Origin: Pedobacter metabolipauper
Lineage (GTDB): Bacteria > Bacteroidota > Bacteroidia > Sphingobacteriales > Sphingobacteriaceae
NCBI RefSeq assembly: GCF_004362715.1
Contig: NZ_SNYC01000004.1
Location: 930,001 to 994,000, forward strand
DNA length: 64,000 nt
Direction of reading: 5' to 3'
The notes under the pieces are model-generated. The model saw only the letters and a list, made by a program, of their open reading frames with translations, was not told where the DNA came from and made no database searches. Of this stretch, positions 56,761 to 64,000 are shown piece after piece. A program made the position numbers and the translations under genes. The first letter of the stretch is position 1; each line of letters opens with the position of its first letter.

Positions 56761-57702
56761 TTAATTATTAAATGCAGCTTGTATTTTACCTACCAAGCCG
56801 GTGGTGATCATATCTCTGGATTGCAGGATCATGTTCTTTACTGCAGTAGGGCTGGAGATGCCATGTCCGATAATAACGGGTGCATTTACACCTAAAACCG
56901 GACTGCCTCCATAGTTCTCATAATTAAAGCGGTCAAAGAAATCATCTTTTAATCCTCTTTTCTTAGTAAGCACATAAAACGATTCGGCAAGTTTTAACAT
57001 GATATTTCCTGTAAATCCATCACAAACAATAACATCTGCTTTTTCATTAAAGAGATCCCGGCCTTCTACGTTTCCGATAAAGTTAAACAGCATGGTATCT
57101 TTCATCAAAGGAAATGTGGCCAGACTAAGCATATTTCCCTTTTCATCTTCTTCACCAATATTGATGAGGCCCACTTTAGGGTTGGCGATACCCATTACAT
57201 TTTCTGCATATAGGCTTCCAAGCACACCAAATTGAAGAAGGGTATCTGGTTTACAGTCTGCATTGGCACCAACATCAACCATTAAACCTACGCCACCGCT
57301 TAATTTTGGGAGGAAGGTAGATAAGCAAGGTCTGATAATGCCGGGAATGGTTTTTACACTAAAGACGGCACCGACAAGCATAGCCCCGGAGTTTCCTGCG
57401 CTGGCAAATGAATCGATCTTACCTTCTTTAAGTAATTGAAATCCTATAGAAATGCTGGAATTCGGCTTTTGAACAATAGCCTTAGTGGGATGTTCGCCCA
57501 TACCAATCACTTCTTCGGTATGAACATATTCAAAGTGATCCGGATTGAATCCGTTTTCAGAGAGTAGGGGCTTAATCTGCTGCGTGTCTCCAATGAGCAC
57601 AATTTGCTCGCCGGAAGACAACAATGGATGAGCTGCTATTGCTCCTAAAACATTAGCTTTAGGAGCATAGTCTCCGCCCATTATATCGAGACCTATTTTC
57701 AT
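56761..57702 (-). CDS. plsX: Phosphate acyltransferase
   Basis: Makes acyl-phosphate from acyl-ACP, the donor for the first acylation of glycerol 3-phosphate. The 313 residues begin [15 protein letters not shown] and carry the family's [19 protein letters not shown]-type loops and CDGFTGNI. The fabH start is 8 bp downstream. No plsY is visible here. Confidence 0.97.
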   Translation of the reverse strand: MKIGLDIMGGDYAPKANVLGAIAAHPLLSSGEQIVLIGDTQQIKPLLSENGFNPDHFEYVHTEEVIGMGEHPTKAIVQKPNSSISIGFQLLKEGKIDSFASAGNSGAMLVGAVFSVKTIPGIIRPCLSTFLPKLSGGVGLMVDVGANADCKPDTLLQFGVLGSLYAENVMGIANPKVGLINIGEEDEKGNMLSLATFPLMKDTMLFNFIGNVEGRDLFNEKADVIVCDGFTGNIMLKLAESFYVLTKKRGLKDDFFDRFNYENYGGSPVLGVNAPVIIGHGISSPTAVKNMILQSRDMITTGLVGKIQAAFNN

Positions 57703-57801
57703 AGTAAAAAATCAGTTTGTGTATGGGGCAAAATACCCTTTGTTTTGTGGTCTCTAAGTTAAACTTTCAAAGACTTAAAACACAAACTATTTTTCAGAAA
57801 A

Positions 57802-57993
57802 TTAACCTATTGAGGTGTTTTCAATAACCAATTTACCGTTGTAGTACAAATTACCATCAACGTTATAAGCGCGGTGAGGTGTGTGTATTGCACCTGTTGT
57901 TTGACAAGTAGCTAAAGAAGGAGCTTCTGCTTTATAGTGTGTTCTTCTTTTATCTCTTCTACTTTTAGAAATCTTGCGTTTTGGATGTGCCAT
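57802..57993 (-). CDS. rpmF: 50S ribosomal protein L32
   Basis: A 63-residue basic ribosomal protein; [20 protein letters not shown] is the standard start. It lies 18 bp behind yceD, the usual yceD-rpmF pair. The Cys zinc pair of some L32 forms is reduced to a single Cys (ATCQTTG), the non-zinc type. Confidence 0.97.
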   Translation of the reverse strand: MAHPKRKISKSRRDKRRTHYKAEAPSLATCQTTGAIHTPHRAYNVDGNLYYNGKLVIENTSIG

Positions 57994-58011
57994 TACTGAT
58001 TTATTTAATTA

Positions 58012-58545
58012 TTATTTTAATTTTTTCAATGCTGCCCAACGCGGGTCATCACTTTGTTCTTGTTCTTCTTCTTGTGATCCGACAGCCAAACTTTCCAGTC
58101 TGGCAATCATCTCCTGGTCGCATTTCTGGCCATCGCCATTTTGCTCACATATTTTAATATAAGGCACCGATACGGTAATGAATTCATAGATCAGCGCGGA
58201 TACATCGATCTCACTTTCCTTTTTGCTTAAGGATATGATCTCCAGATCATCGCTTTCTAACTCATCTTCAGCAAATTTTACAATTTGCCTTTCCTGTACT
58301 TCAAGTGGTGCATTAAATTCAGCTAAACATTTATCACAATCCAATACAATTGTTCCATTTATCCGGAACTGTAAGATTAACATTGTTTCTTGTTTATCCA
58401 GTTCAACCGCTACGTTTAAAGATCCTTTTTTTACCAAAGAATATTCAAAAGCATCAAAAAAGTTGTTATCGACCTCAAAATCAAACAGATGTTTGCCAAT
58501 TTTTAAGCCGGTAAAAGGGATTGAAAATTGTTTTAATGGTTTCAA
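58012..58545 (-). CDS. yceD: YceD-family (DUF177) protein
   Basis: A 177-residue protein associated with 23S rRNA metabolism in other bacteria and paired with rpmF. A Cys pair in LDCDKCLAEF and a second pair-like region CEQNGDGQKC fit a metal-binding site. I choose the TTG at 58545 (LKPLKQFSIPFTGLKIGKH), since homologues begin near this point; a longer frame from a TTG at 58569 would add eight residues. No ATG exists nearby. Confidence 0.87.
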   Translation of the reverse strand: MKPLKQFSIPFTGLKIGKHLFDFEVDNNFFDAFEYSLVKKGSLNVAVELDKQETMLILQFRINGTIVLDCDKCLAEFNAPLEVQERQIVKFAEDELESDDLEIISLSKKESEIDVSALIYEFITVSVPYIKICEQNGDGQKCDQEMIARLESLAVGSQEEEQEQSDDPRWAALKKLK

Positions 58546-58610
58546 TTGTAACAAAATTTTAGCCCGCAAATGTAGGAATAATATTTAATGCTTGCAAATA
58601 GTTTTCTTTT

Positions 58611-59690
58611 CTAATTTGCATCATCTTTCAAGTCGAATGCGGTTTCAACAATTTTACCACCGCCTTTTAACTGATTTTTTAATAAACTGGCTTGTTCTCT
58701 TCTATTTTTTACAATGTGTACGGCACTAAAAACTGCTTCAATAAATGATGATGGGTTTGCTGCGTTCTTACCGGCTATATCATAACCTGTTCCATGATCC
58801 GGAGAGGTGCGCACAAACTTTAAACCAGCACTGAAATTAACACCTGTACTGAATGCGATGGTTTTAAATGGAATTAGGCCCTGGTCGTGGTACATCGCCA
58901 AAACGGCATCAAATTGTTTGTAGCTTCCTTTTCCAAAAAAGCCATCTGCAGGATATGGTCCAAAACAGATTACCCCTTTATCAAAGGCTTCCTGTATAGC
59001 AGGCATAATGATTTCTTCTTCCTCTTTGCCCAGCAGGCCATTGTCGCCGGCATGGGGGTTTAAGCCTAAAACAGCAATCTTTGGTTTTTCTACCCAAAAA
59101 TCCTTTTTTAAGCTTTCGTTCATTAACAGTAATTTCTTAACGATCTTTTCTTTGGTGATGCTTTGAGGTATTTCAGCAACAGGAATGTGTCCGGTTACAA
59201 CCCCTACACGAATGTCTTCACTCAGCAAAAACATAAGCACATCACTGCTTCCGCTGCGTTCCTGTAAGTATTCCGTGTGTCCGGGAAAATTAAAGGTTTC
59301 TGATTGTATGTTGTGTTTATTTATGGGTGCAGTAACCAGGGCATCAATGTGGCCATTTACCAGGTCGTCGGTAGCTTTTTCCAATGAAAGCAAGGCATAT
59401 TTGCCACCAATTTCATTCGATACGCCCAGATCAATTTTTACATCTTCTTCCCAGCAATTGATCAGGTTTGCTTTTTTTGGATTGGCCGCATCGGGATGAC
59501 TGATCACATTAAATGTAAAATCACTAATGCCTAAAGCCTTACGGTGATAAGAAGCAACTTTAGTGTGTCCGTAAACTATTGGTGTACAATAATCCAGGAT
59601 CTGGGTTTCGGCTAAAGTTTTCAGAATTACTTCTAGTCCAATCCCATTTATATCGCCTATGCTTATCCCGATTTTGATTTTATCGCTCAT
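58611..59690 (-). CDS. pdxA: 4-hydroxythreonine-4-phosphate dehydrogenase
   Basis: NAD-dependent enzyme of pyridoxal 5'-phosphate synthesis that yields 3-amino-1-hydroxyacetone phosphate. The 359 residues have the start KIGISIGDINGIGLEV, LVTAPINKHNIQ, FPGHTEYLQE with metal His, LNPHAGDNG and MYHDQGLIPFK. The start is ATG 59690; a TTG two codons earlier is unlikely. It heads the minus-strand lipid cluster, divergent from rsmA. Confidence 0.96.
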   Translation of the reverse strand: MSDKIKIGISIGDINGIGLEVILKTLAETQILDYCTPIVYGHTKVASYHRKALGISDFTFNVISHPDAANPKKANLINCWEEDVKIDLGVSNEIGGKYALLSLEKATDDLVNGHIDALVTAPINKHNIQSETFNFPGHTEYLQERSGSSDVLMFLLSEDIRVGVVTGHIPVAEIPQSITKEKIVKKLLLMNESLKKDFWVEKPKIAVLGLNPHAGDNGLLGKEEEEIIMPAIQEAFDKGVICFGPYPADGFFGKGSYKQFDAVLAMYHDQGLIPFKTIAFSTGVNFSAGLKFVRTSPDHGTGYDIAGKNAANPSSFIEAVFSAVHIVKNRREQASLLKNQLKGGGKIVETAFDLKDDAN

Positions 59691-59790
59691 GTCCAAATAA
59701 AAATTTCGCGCAAATTACTGAATTTCGCCTTAATGTTAGTCCGATACTAGTAAAACTTTACTTAATTTGCGGCTTTTAAGACAATTATGT

Positions 59791-60573
59791 ATGAGTTTGG
59801 TTAGGGCAAAGAAACATTTAGGGCAACACTTTTTAACCGATAAAAAAATTGCCGCAAAGATTGTTAATGGCCTTATCCATAACGATCAGTACACACAAGT
59901 GCTGGAAGTAGGGCCGGGAATGGGCATTTTGTCCGATCTTTTGCTGGAGCGCAAGGAACTCGAAACTTTCCTGATTGATATTGATGTAGAGTCGTATCAC
60001 TTTCTTAAAGAAAAGTATCCCCAGTTGGGAGACCGGCTTATAAATGGCGACTTTCTTGCTCTTGATCTGGCTTCTATCTTTTCTGGTAAGTATGCCATCA
60101 TTGGCAATTTTCCCTATAATATTTCATCACAGATCCTGTTCAAGATTCTGGAAAACCGTGACCATGTGGTAGAGATGGTTGGTATGTTTCAGAAGGAAGT
60201 GGCAGAACGTTGTGCTTCAAAAGAAGGTACTAAAGATTACGGGATCTTAAGTGTGCTGATCCAGGCCTATTACCACATAGAATATTTGTTCAGTGTAAAG
60301 CCTGGTACTTTTAATCCGCCACCAAAAGTGAATTCAGGTGTGATCCGGCTTAGCAGAAATGAAGTAGAAACATTGCCATGTGATGAGAAGTTATTTTGGC
60401 GTACGGTAAAGGCTGGTTTTAACCAAAGAAGAAAGACACTGCGCAATGCATTGTCTGGAGTAGTGCCAAAAGATAAGATGGATGATCATCCATTTTTTGA
60501 TAAACGGGCAGAGCAGCTCAGCGTAGATAATTTCATTACACTTACCCAGCATCTGCAGCATCTGGCCCAATAA
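59791..60573 (+). CDS. rsmA: 16S rRNA dimethyladenosine transferase
   Basis: Dimethylates A1518 and A1519 of 16S rRNA (KsgA). SAM motif VLEVGPGMGILSDLLLE and the catalytic NFPYNISSQIL (family N-L/F-PYN) are intact. Using ATG 59791 (MSLVRAKKHLGQHFLT) the product is 260 residues, the normal size; a TTG at 59767 adds eight poorly conserved residues. The next gene starts 7 bp after its stop. Confidence 0.97.
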   Translation: MSLVRAKKHLGQHFLTDKKIAAKIVNGLIHNDQYTQVLEVGPGMGILSDLLLERKELETFLIDIDVESYHFLKEKYPQLGDRLINGDFLALDLASIFSGKYAIIGNFPYNISSQILFKILENRDHVVEMVGMFQKEVAERCASKEGTKDYGILSVLIQAYYHIEYLFSVKPGTFNPPPKVNSGVIRLSRNEVETLPCDEKLFWRTVKAGFNQRRKTLRNALSGVVPKDKMDDHPFFDKRAEQLSVDNFITLTQHLQHLAQ

Positions 60574-60580
60574 ATTGATC

Positions 60581-61507
60581 ATGAGTAAAGGAAAAATCTT
60601 AATAGTTGATGATCTCCACCCGGCATTTAAAGAAAATGCGGAAGCAATGGGGTACGAAGTAGACGACCGGCCACTGATTACCAGGGCAGAAACCATGGCT
60701 ATTATTGCCGGTTATGATGGTATTGCAGTGCGTACAAAATTCCTGATCGACCGGGAACTAATGGATGCGGCCGTACAGTTGAAGTTTGTAGCCCGCGCAG
60801 GTGCAGGATTAGATAACATTGACGAGGCGTATGCCAATCAAAAAGGTATACAGTTATTAAATGCTCCTGAAGGAAACCGGGATGCAGTTGGGGAGCATGC
60901 TGTAGGGATGCTGCTGTTGCTCATGAACAATATGCGGAAGGGTGACCAGGAAATCAGAAATGGGATTTGGGACCGGGAAGGTAACCGTGGTTACGAGTTA
61001 AAGGGTAAAACAGTAGGCATTATTGGTTATGGTTTTATGGGTAAAAGCTTTGCTAAAAAGCTTGCCGGTTTTGAAGTAAATGTACTGGCGTACGATAAAT
61101 ATAAAACCGGGTTCTCTGATGCTCATGCCCGTGAATGCAGCATGGAAGAAATTGTTAAATTTAGCGATGTGCTGAGCCTGCATGTTCCGCTTACTTCAGA
61201 AACCAGGCAAATGGTCAATGAAGAATATCTTTTTCATTTTCGTAAACCCATCTTCTTCATCAATACCTCCAGGGGAGATGTGGTAGATACAAAGGCGATA
61301 CTCAATGCAATCAGCAGCAATAAGATCATTGCAGCCGGATTGGATGTGCTGGAAACGGAGAAATTTCCCGCACTGGCAAACCAAAGCTGGTATGCAGAAC
61401 TGGTTGGTTCGCCTAAGGTGATCTTAAGCCCTCATGTTGGCGGATGGACGTTTGAATCGTACCGTAAGATCTCTGAGGTGCTTGCTGAAAAACTTAAGGA
61501 ACTGTAA
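60581..61507 (+). CDS. D-2-hydroxyacid dehydrogenase (SerA-like, short form)
   Basis: A 308-residue NAD-dependent oxidoreductase. The Rossmann signature is GKTVGIIGYGFMGKSFAK, with catalytic Arg in INTSRGDVVDT, Glu in LDVLETEKF and His in LSPHVGGWT. It lacks the C-terminal ACT domain of regulated phosphoglycerate dehydrogenases. Physiological substrate undetermined. The start is ATG 60581, 7 bp after rsmA. Confidence 0.92.
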   Translation: MSKGKILIVDDLHPAFKENAEAMGYEVDDRPLITRAETMAIIAGYDGIAVRTKFLIDRELMDAAVQLKFVARAGAGLDNIDEAYANQKGIQLLNAPEGNRDAVGEHAVGMLLLLMNNMRKGDQEIRNGIWDREGNRGYELKGKTVGIIGYGFMGKSFAKKLAGFEVNVLAYDKYKTGFSDAHARECSMEEIVKFSDVLSLHVPLTSETRQMVNEEYLFHFRKPIFFINTSRGDVVDTKAILNAISSNKIIAAGLDVLETEKFPALANQSWYAELVGSPKVILSPHVGGWTFESYRKISEVLAEKLKEL

Positions 61508-61585
61508 TTTATTCACAGGCTAATCATTTTAGTTGAATAATTTGGTTTTGTGATAATACCCCATTATCTTCGTTTAGATTTGCAG

Positions 61586-61630
61586 CAAGACTATGTGGGC
61601 TAATGGCCGGTATAGTCTTGTTTGTATTTT
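61586..61630 (+). terminator. Hairpin between the hydroxyacid dehydrogenase gene and greA
   Basis: The arms CAAGACTAT (61586-61594) and ATAGTCTTG (61612-61620) are a perfect 9-bp stem with a weaker inner GGC/GCC pair, followed by TTTGTATTTT. It may end the upstream transcript; a promoter-like TTTG-N20-TATCTTCG at about 61541-61572 could also place it in the greA leader. Confidence 0.5.
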
Positions 61631-61658
61631 AAACAAAATATAATTAATAAATTGAGCT

Positions 61659-62132
61659 ATGACAGAAGTAACATACTACACTCAGGAAGGATTAGACAAA
61701 CTAAAGGAAGAGGTACATTACTTAACCACTAAGGGCAGACAATTGATCTCCAAAGCTATAGCTGAAGCAAGGGATAAAGGTGACCTTTCTGAAAATGCCG
61801 AGTACGATGCCGCCAAAGAAGCACAAGGCCTGCATGAGGCTAAAATATCAAAATTGAAAACTACACTGGCCAGTGCAAGACTTATTGATGAGTCTAAACT
61901 TGACCTGACCAAGGTTTTGGCACTTTCTATTGTAAAGATCAAAAATATGAATAACGGCGCTACCATGTCTTATCAATTGGTAGCCGAGAGTGAAGCAGAT
62001 CTGAAAACAGGAAAGATATCTGTAAAATCACCTATTGCACAAGGTTTACTTGGTAAATCTGTTGGCGATAAGACGGAGATCCAGGTTCCTGCCGGAAAAA
62101 TAGAATTTGAAATATTAGAGATCACCAGATAG
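61659..62132 (+). CDS. greA: Transcription elongation factor GreA
   Basis: Rescues stalled RNA polymerase by stimulating transcript cleavage. The 157 residues have the N-terminal coiled-coil with the acidic tip (GDLSENAEYDAAKEAQG) and the C-terminal FKBP-like domain (YQLVAESEAD..., SPIAQGLLGKSVGD). It is followed by a HIT gene 3 bp later. Confidence 0.98.
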   Translation: MTEVTYYTQEGLDKLKEEVHYLTTKGRQLISKAIAEARDKGDLSENAEYDAAKEAQGLHEAKISKLKTTLASARLIDESKLDLTKVLALSIVKIKNMNNGATMSYQLVAESEADLKTGKISVKSPIAQGLLGKSVGDKTEIQVPAGKIEFEILEITR

Positions 62133-62135
62133 ATT

Positions 62136-62537
62136 ATGGCAAGTATTTTCTCAAAAATTGTTAGTGGTGAAATTCCAGCTCATGTAGTTGCAGAAACTAC
62201 CGAGTTTTTAGCCTTCTTAGATGTAAATCCATTGGTGATGGGACATGTTCTTGTGATCCCTAAAAAAGAGATCGATTACATCTTTGATATGGATGAAGAA
62301 AGTTATTTTGGATTAACATTGTTTGCTAAAATAGTGGCTACAGGACTTAAAGAGGCTTTCCCCTGTAAAAAGGTAGGCATTGCTGTGATTGGATTGGAAG
62401 TGCCGCATGTGCACATTCACCTGATCCCTATGAATGCTGTGAATGACATGAACTTTAGCAGGGAAAAATTAAAACCCAGCCAGGAAGAATTGGAAGAAGC
62501 CGCTGCAAGAATTAAAGCAGCGCTTACACTCGATTAA
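62136..62537 (+). CDS. HIT-family nucleotide hydrolase/transferase
   Basis: A 133-residue histidine-triad protein. The motif HVHIHLIPM near residue 91 and the conserved N-terminal SIFSKIVSGEIPAHVV with VNPLVMGHVLVIPK are typical of the Hint branch, which hydrolyses AMP-lysine or adenosine phosphoramidates. Substrate not determinable. It forms a greA-HIT operon ending in a terminator. Confidence 0.94.
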   Translation: MASIFSKIVSGEIPAHVVAETTEFLAFLDVNPLVMGHVLVIPKKEIDYIFDMDEESYFGLTLFAKIVATGLKEAFPCKKVGIAVIGLEVPHVHIHLIPMNAVNDMNFSREKLKPSQEELEEAAARIKAALTLD

Positions 62538-62539
62538 AA

Positions 62540-62567
62540 GATCCGGTCTGATCCGGATCAATTTTTT
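62540..62567 (+). terminator. Terminator after the HIT gene
   Basis: Stem GATCCGG/CCGGATC (62540-62546 with 62553-62559), 6-nt loop, followed by AATTTTTT. It lies between the convergent HIT and MazG-like genes. Confidence 0.75.
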
Positions 62568-62892
62568 ACTTTAGTTTTTCATTATTCTTATGCCGTTCAG
62601 TATCCCTGATACTTTTCTTAACCAGGTTTTTCTCCAATGCATCGGTTAGATCTATACCGGTCTGGTTGGCCAGACAGATCAGTACAAAAAGCACGTCGGC
62701 CATTTCATCGCCAAGATCAACCGCTTCATCGCTTTTCTTGAATGACTGTTCGCCATATTTTCTGGACATGATCCGGGCTACTTCGCCAACTTCTTCCATG
62801 AGTATCGCGGTATTGGTCAGTTCGTTAAAATAACGGATTCCTGTTGTCGTGATCCATTGATCAACCGTTTCCTGTGCTTCTAATATGGTCAT
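62566..62892 (-). CDS. MazG-like nucleotide pyrophosphohydrolase
   Basis: A 108-residue all-alpha NTP pyrophosphohydrolase. EEVGEVARIM and the DLGDEMADVLFVL motif give the EExxE...ExxD metal site. It probably hydrolyses (d)NTPs or non-canonical nucleotides. It lies 150 bp behind dtd on the same strand; no gene is seen in that spacer. Confidence 0.9.
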   Translation of the reverse strand: MTILEAQETVDQWITTTGIRYFNELTNTAILMEEVGEVARIMSRKYGEQSFKKSDEAVDLGDEMADVLFVLICLANQTGIDLTDALEKNLVKKSIRDTERHKNNEKLK

Positions 62893-63042
62893 GCTATTTT
62901 TGAAATTTATCTATTAAGGGTTAAATCCTGTTAATTTTAGAGTTTTCTGTGCTATATAAGTTATTGAAGGTATTTTTTTTCCTGGGATTTCTGTTTTATT
63001 CCATTAAAAAGACAGATTGTAACTATATAGAAAGTTGCAGTA

Positions 63043-63495
63043 TTATTCTTTGTTCCTGGTGTCGATCAGGATGGTGACCGGGCCATCATTGATTAGACTA
63101 ATTTTCATGTCTGCACCAAATATACCCGTTTGAACATCCTTATTAAGCAGTATAGCGAGCTGTTTGATCATGGCTTCATATAAAGGGATTGCTTTATCTG
63201 GCCTGGCAGCTTTGGTAAAGCCTGGCCGGTTTCCCTTTTTTGTAGCAGCAAATAGGGTAAACTGGCTAATTAAAAGGATGTTGCCGTCAACATCAGTAAG
63301 CGATTTGTTCATTAAACCGTTTTCATCACTAAAGATCCGCATGCCGGTTATCTTTTGAGCCAGCCACTCCAGGTCTTCACGAGTATCTGCATCTTCAATA
63401 CCCAATAGTACCATAAAACCCTGTTCAATGGCACCTGTAGTTTTGTTGTCTACCGTGCAGCTGGCTTGTGTTACCCGTTGAATAACTGCTCTCAT
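63043..63495 (-). CDS. dtd: D-aminoacyl-tRNA deacylase
   Basis: Removes D-amino acids and glycine mischarged on tRNA. The 150 residues have the SQFTLFA motif and the GNRPGFTKAARPD, the Gly-cisPro-like motif, near residue 90. rsgA lies upstream, separated by 63 bp without a gene. Confidence 0.97.
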   Translation of the reverse strand: MRAVIQRVTQASCTVDNKTTGAIEQGFMVLLGIEDADTREDLEWLAQKITGMRIFSDENGLMNKSLTDVDGNILLISQFTLFAATKKGNRPGFTKAARPDKAIPLYEAMIKQLAILLNKDVQTGIFGADMKISLINDGPVTILIDTRNKE

Positions 63496-63558
63496 CTGGT
63501 GTTTCTTAATTAAATGGTCTCCTGTATATTTCTTTACAAGGTTTTTGTAATGTTCTTC

Positions 63559-64000
63559 TTAGGCGCGTGTTTCGTTACCGTGATAAATGCTGAGGTAACT
63601 TTCATAGCGGCTCAACTCTATTTCTCCTTCTTCTACAGCTTTGATCACTGCACATCCGGGTTCATTGACATGCCTGCAGTTGTTAAAGCGGCACATATTC
63701 ATCAAATCCCGCATTTCCCTAAAGTAGTGTCCAAGTTCTTCCGGTCTGATGTCAAAGATCCCCAGTTCACGAATTCCGGGTGTATCTATTAAATAGCCGC
63801 CAAACGGAAGTGTATGCATCTCTGCAAATGTGGTTGTGTGTTGTCCTTTATCACTTGCTCCAGAAATTTCACCGGTTTTAATGCTTCTTCCCGGAAGCAG
63901 GGCATTGATCAAGCTGGATTTACCAACACCGGAGTGCCCGGAAAATAAAGTGGTCTTGTCTTTTAAGAGCCCTTCAATCTCCGGCATATTTGTGCCTTCA
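63559..64000 (-). CDS. rsgA: Ribosome small-subunit GTPase RsgA, 5' part beyond the window
   Basis: The frame is open to the right edge (codons EGTN precede the first visible Met at 63987), so this is the 3' part of the gene. Visible: the P-loop [10 protein letters not shown] (circularly permuted G order with DTPGIRELG as G3) and the C-terminal Zn site with [14 protein letters not shown]. RsgA matures the 30S ribosome. The N-terminal OB domain is outside the window. Confidence 0.93.
   Translation of the reverse strand, partial: EGTNMPEIEGLLKDKTTLFSGHSGVGKSSLINALLPGRSIKTGEISGASDKGQHTTTFAEMHTLPFGGYLIDTPGIRELGIFDIRPEELGHYFREMRDLMNMCRFNNCRHVNEPGCAVIKAVEEGEIELSRYESYLSIYHGNETRA

Noticed and set aside
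1..64000. tRNA, rRNA, insertion sequence, prophage, restriction or toxin-antitoxin genes
   Set aside because: None was recognised in any spacer or frame; the window looks like core chromosome without mobile-element genes.

Overview
The window reads as a chromosomal segment of a Bacteroidota bacterium, most likely Sphingobacteriaceae and Pedobacter-like. The support is a SusC/SusD pair, the type IX secretion translocon gene sprA in the order ruvA-sprA-gcvH, a DUF4292-EnvC-TatA cell-envelope block, promoter boxes of the Bacteroidota type (TTTG-N19-TANNTTTG), several TTG start codons and no Shine-Dalgarno bias. The species cannot be fixed from the sequence alone. No tRNA, rRNA, insertion sequence, prophage or CRISPR array was seen. 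Most of the window is conserved core genome with short accessory stretches.

Region by region. 1-1049: 3' part of a membrane histidine kinase cut by the left edge. 1419-8540: a nutrient-uptake locus with a SusC-type TonB-dependent transporter, its SusD lipoprotein and two secreted proteins carrying HExxH zinc-peptidase motifs; the second is a BSP-family peptidase whose N-terminal module is duplicated and degenerate. 8646-14726: dxs, divergent glyA and a large GAF/PAS hybrid histidine kinase. 14727-15052: a convergent spacer with two copies of a small promoter-plus-terminator-like element read on the minus strand. 15053-20857 (minus): a beta-helix lipoprotein, ComF, RlmN, RluF, a DinB-fold protein and a WYL regulator. 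20933-30852 (plus): amidohydrolase, nitronate monooxygenase, acylphosphatase, flippase, dut, TPR protein, DUF4292 lipoprotein, EnvC-like protein, two TatA paralogues and gatA. 30880-35160: LysM lytic transglycosylase, malic enzyme and ruvA. 35169-43322: sprA, gcvH, a VanZ-like protein and a 40-residue lipoprotein. 43426-46394: feoA, feoB and a SprT-like protein. 46343-50573 (minus): a lipoprotein, a fused alpha-beta 2-oxoacid dehydrogenase E1 and a LutB-like iron-sulfur protein. 50701-59690 (minus): M28 peptidase, rpiB, tatC, then the fatty-acid/phospholipid cluster pdxA-yceD-rpmF-plsX-fabH-accB-accC. 59791-62537 (plus): rsmA, a hydroxyacid dehydrogenase, greA and a HIT protein. 62566-64000 (minus): a MazG-like pyrophosphohydrolase, dtd and rsgA cut by the right edge.

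How the genes work together: the envelope theme is strong, with protein export by Tat (tatA pair and tatC) and T9SS (sprA), peptidoglycan remodelling (EnvC-like, lytic transglycosylase), an O-antigen-type flippase, and membrane lipid synthesis (accBC, fabH, plsX). Ferrous iron uptake is by FeoAB. The SusCD locus with two peptidase-like proteins suggests uptake of a peptide or glycopeptide rather than a plain glycan, because no glycoside hydrolase is present; this is inference.

The least explained features are the paired small elements at 14750-14998, the duplicated BSP peptidase at 7581-8540, a two-hairpin REP/MITE-like element between accB and accC, and a 16-bp perfect inverted repeat just in front of the rluF start.
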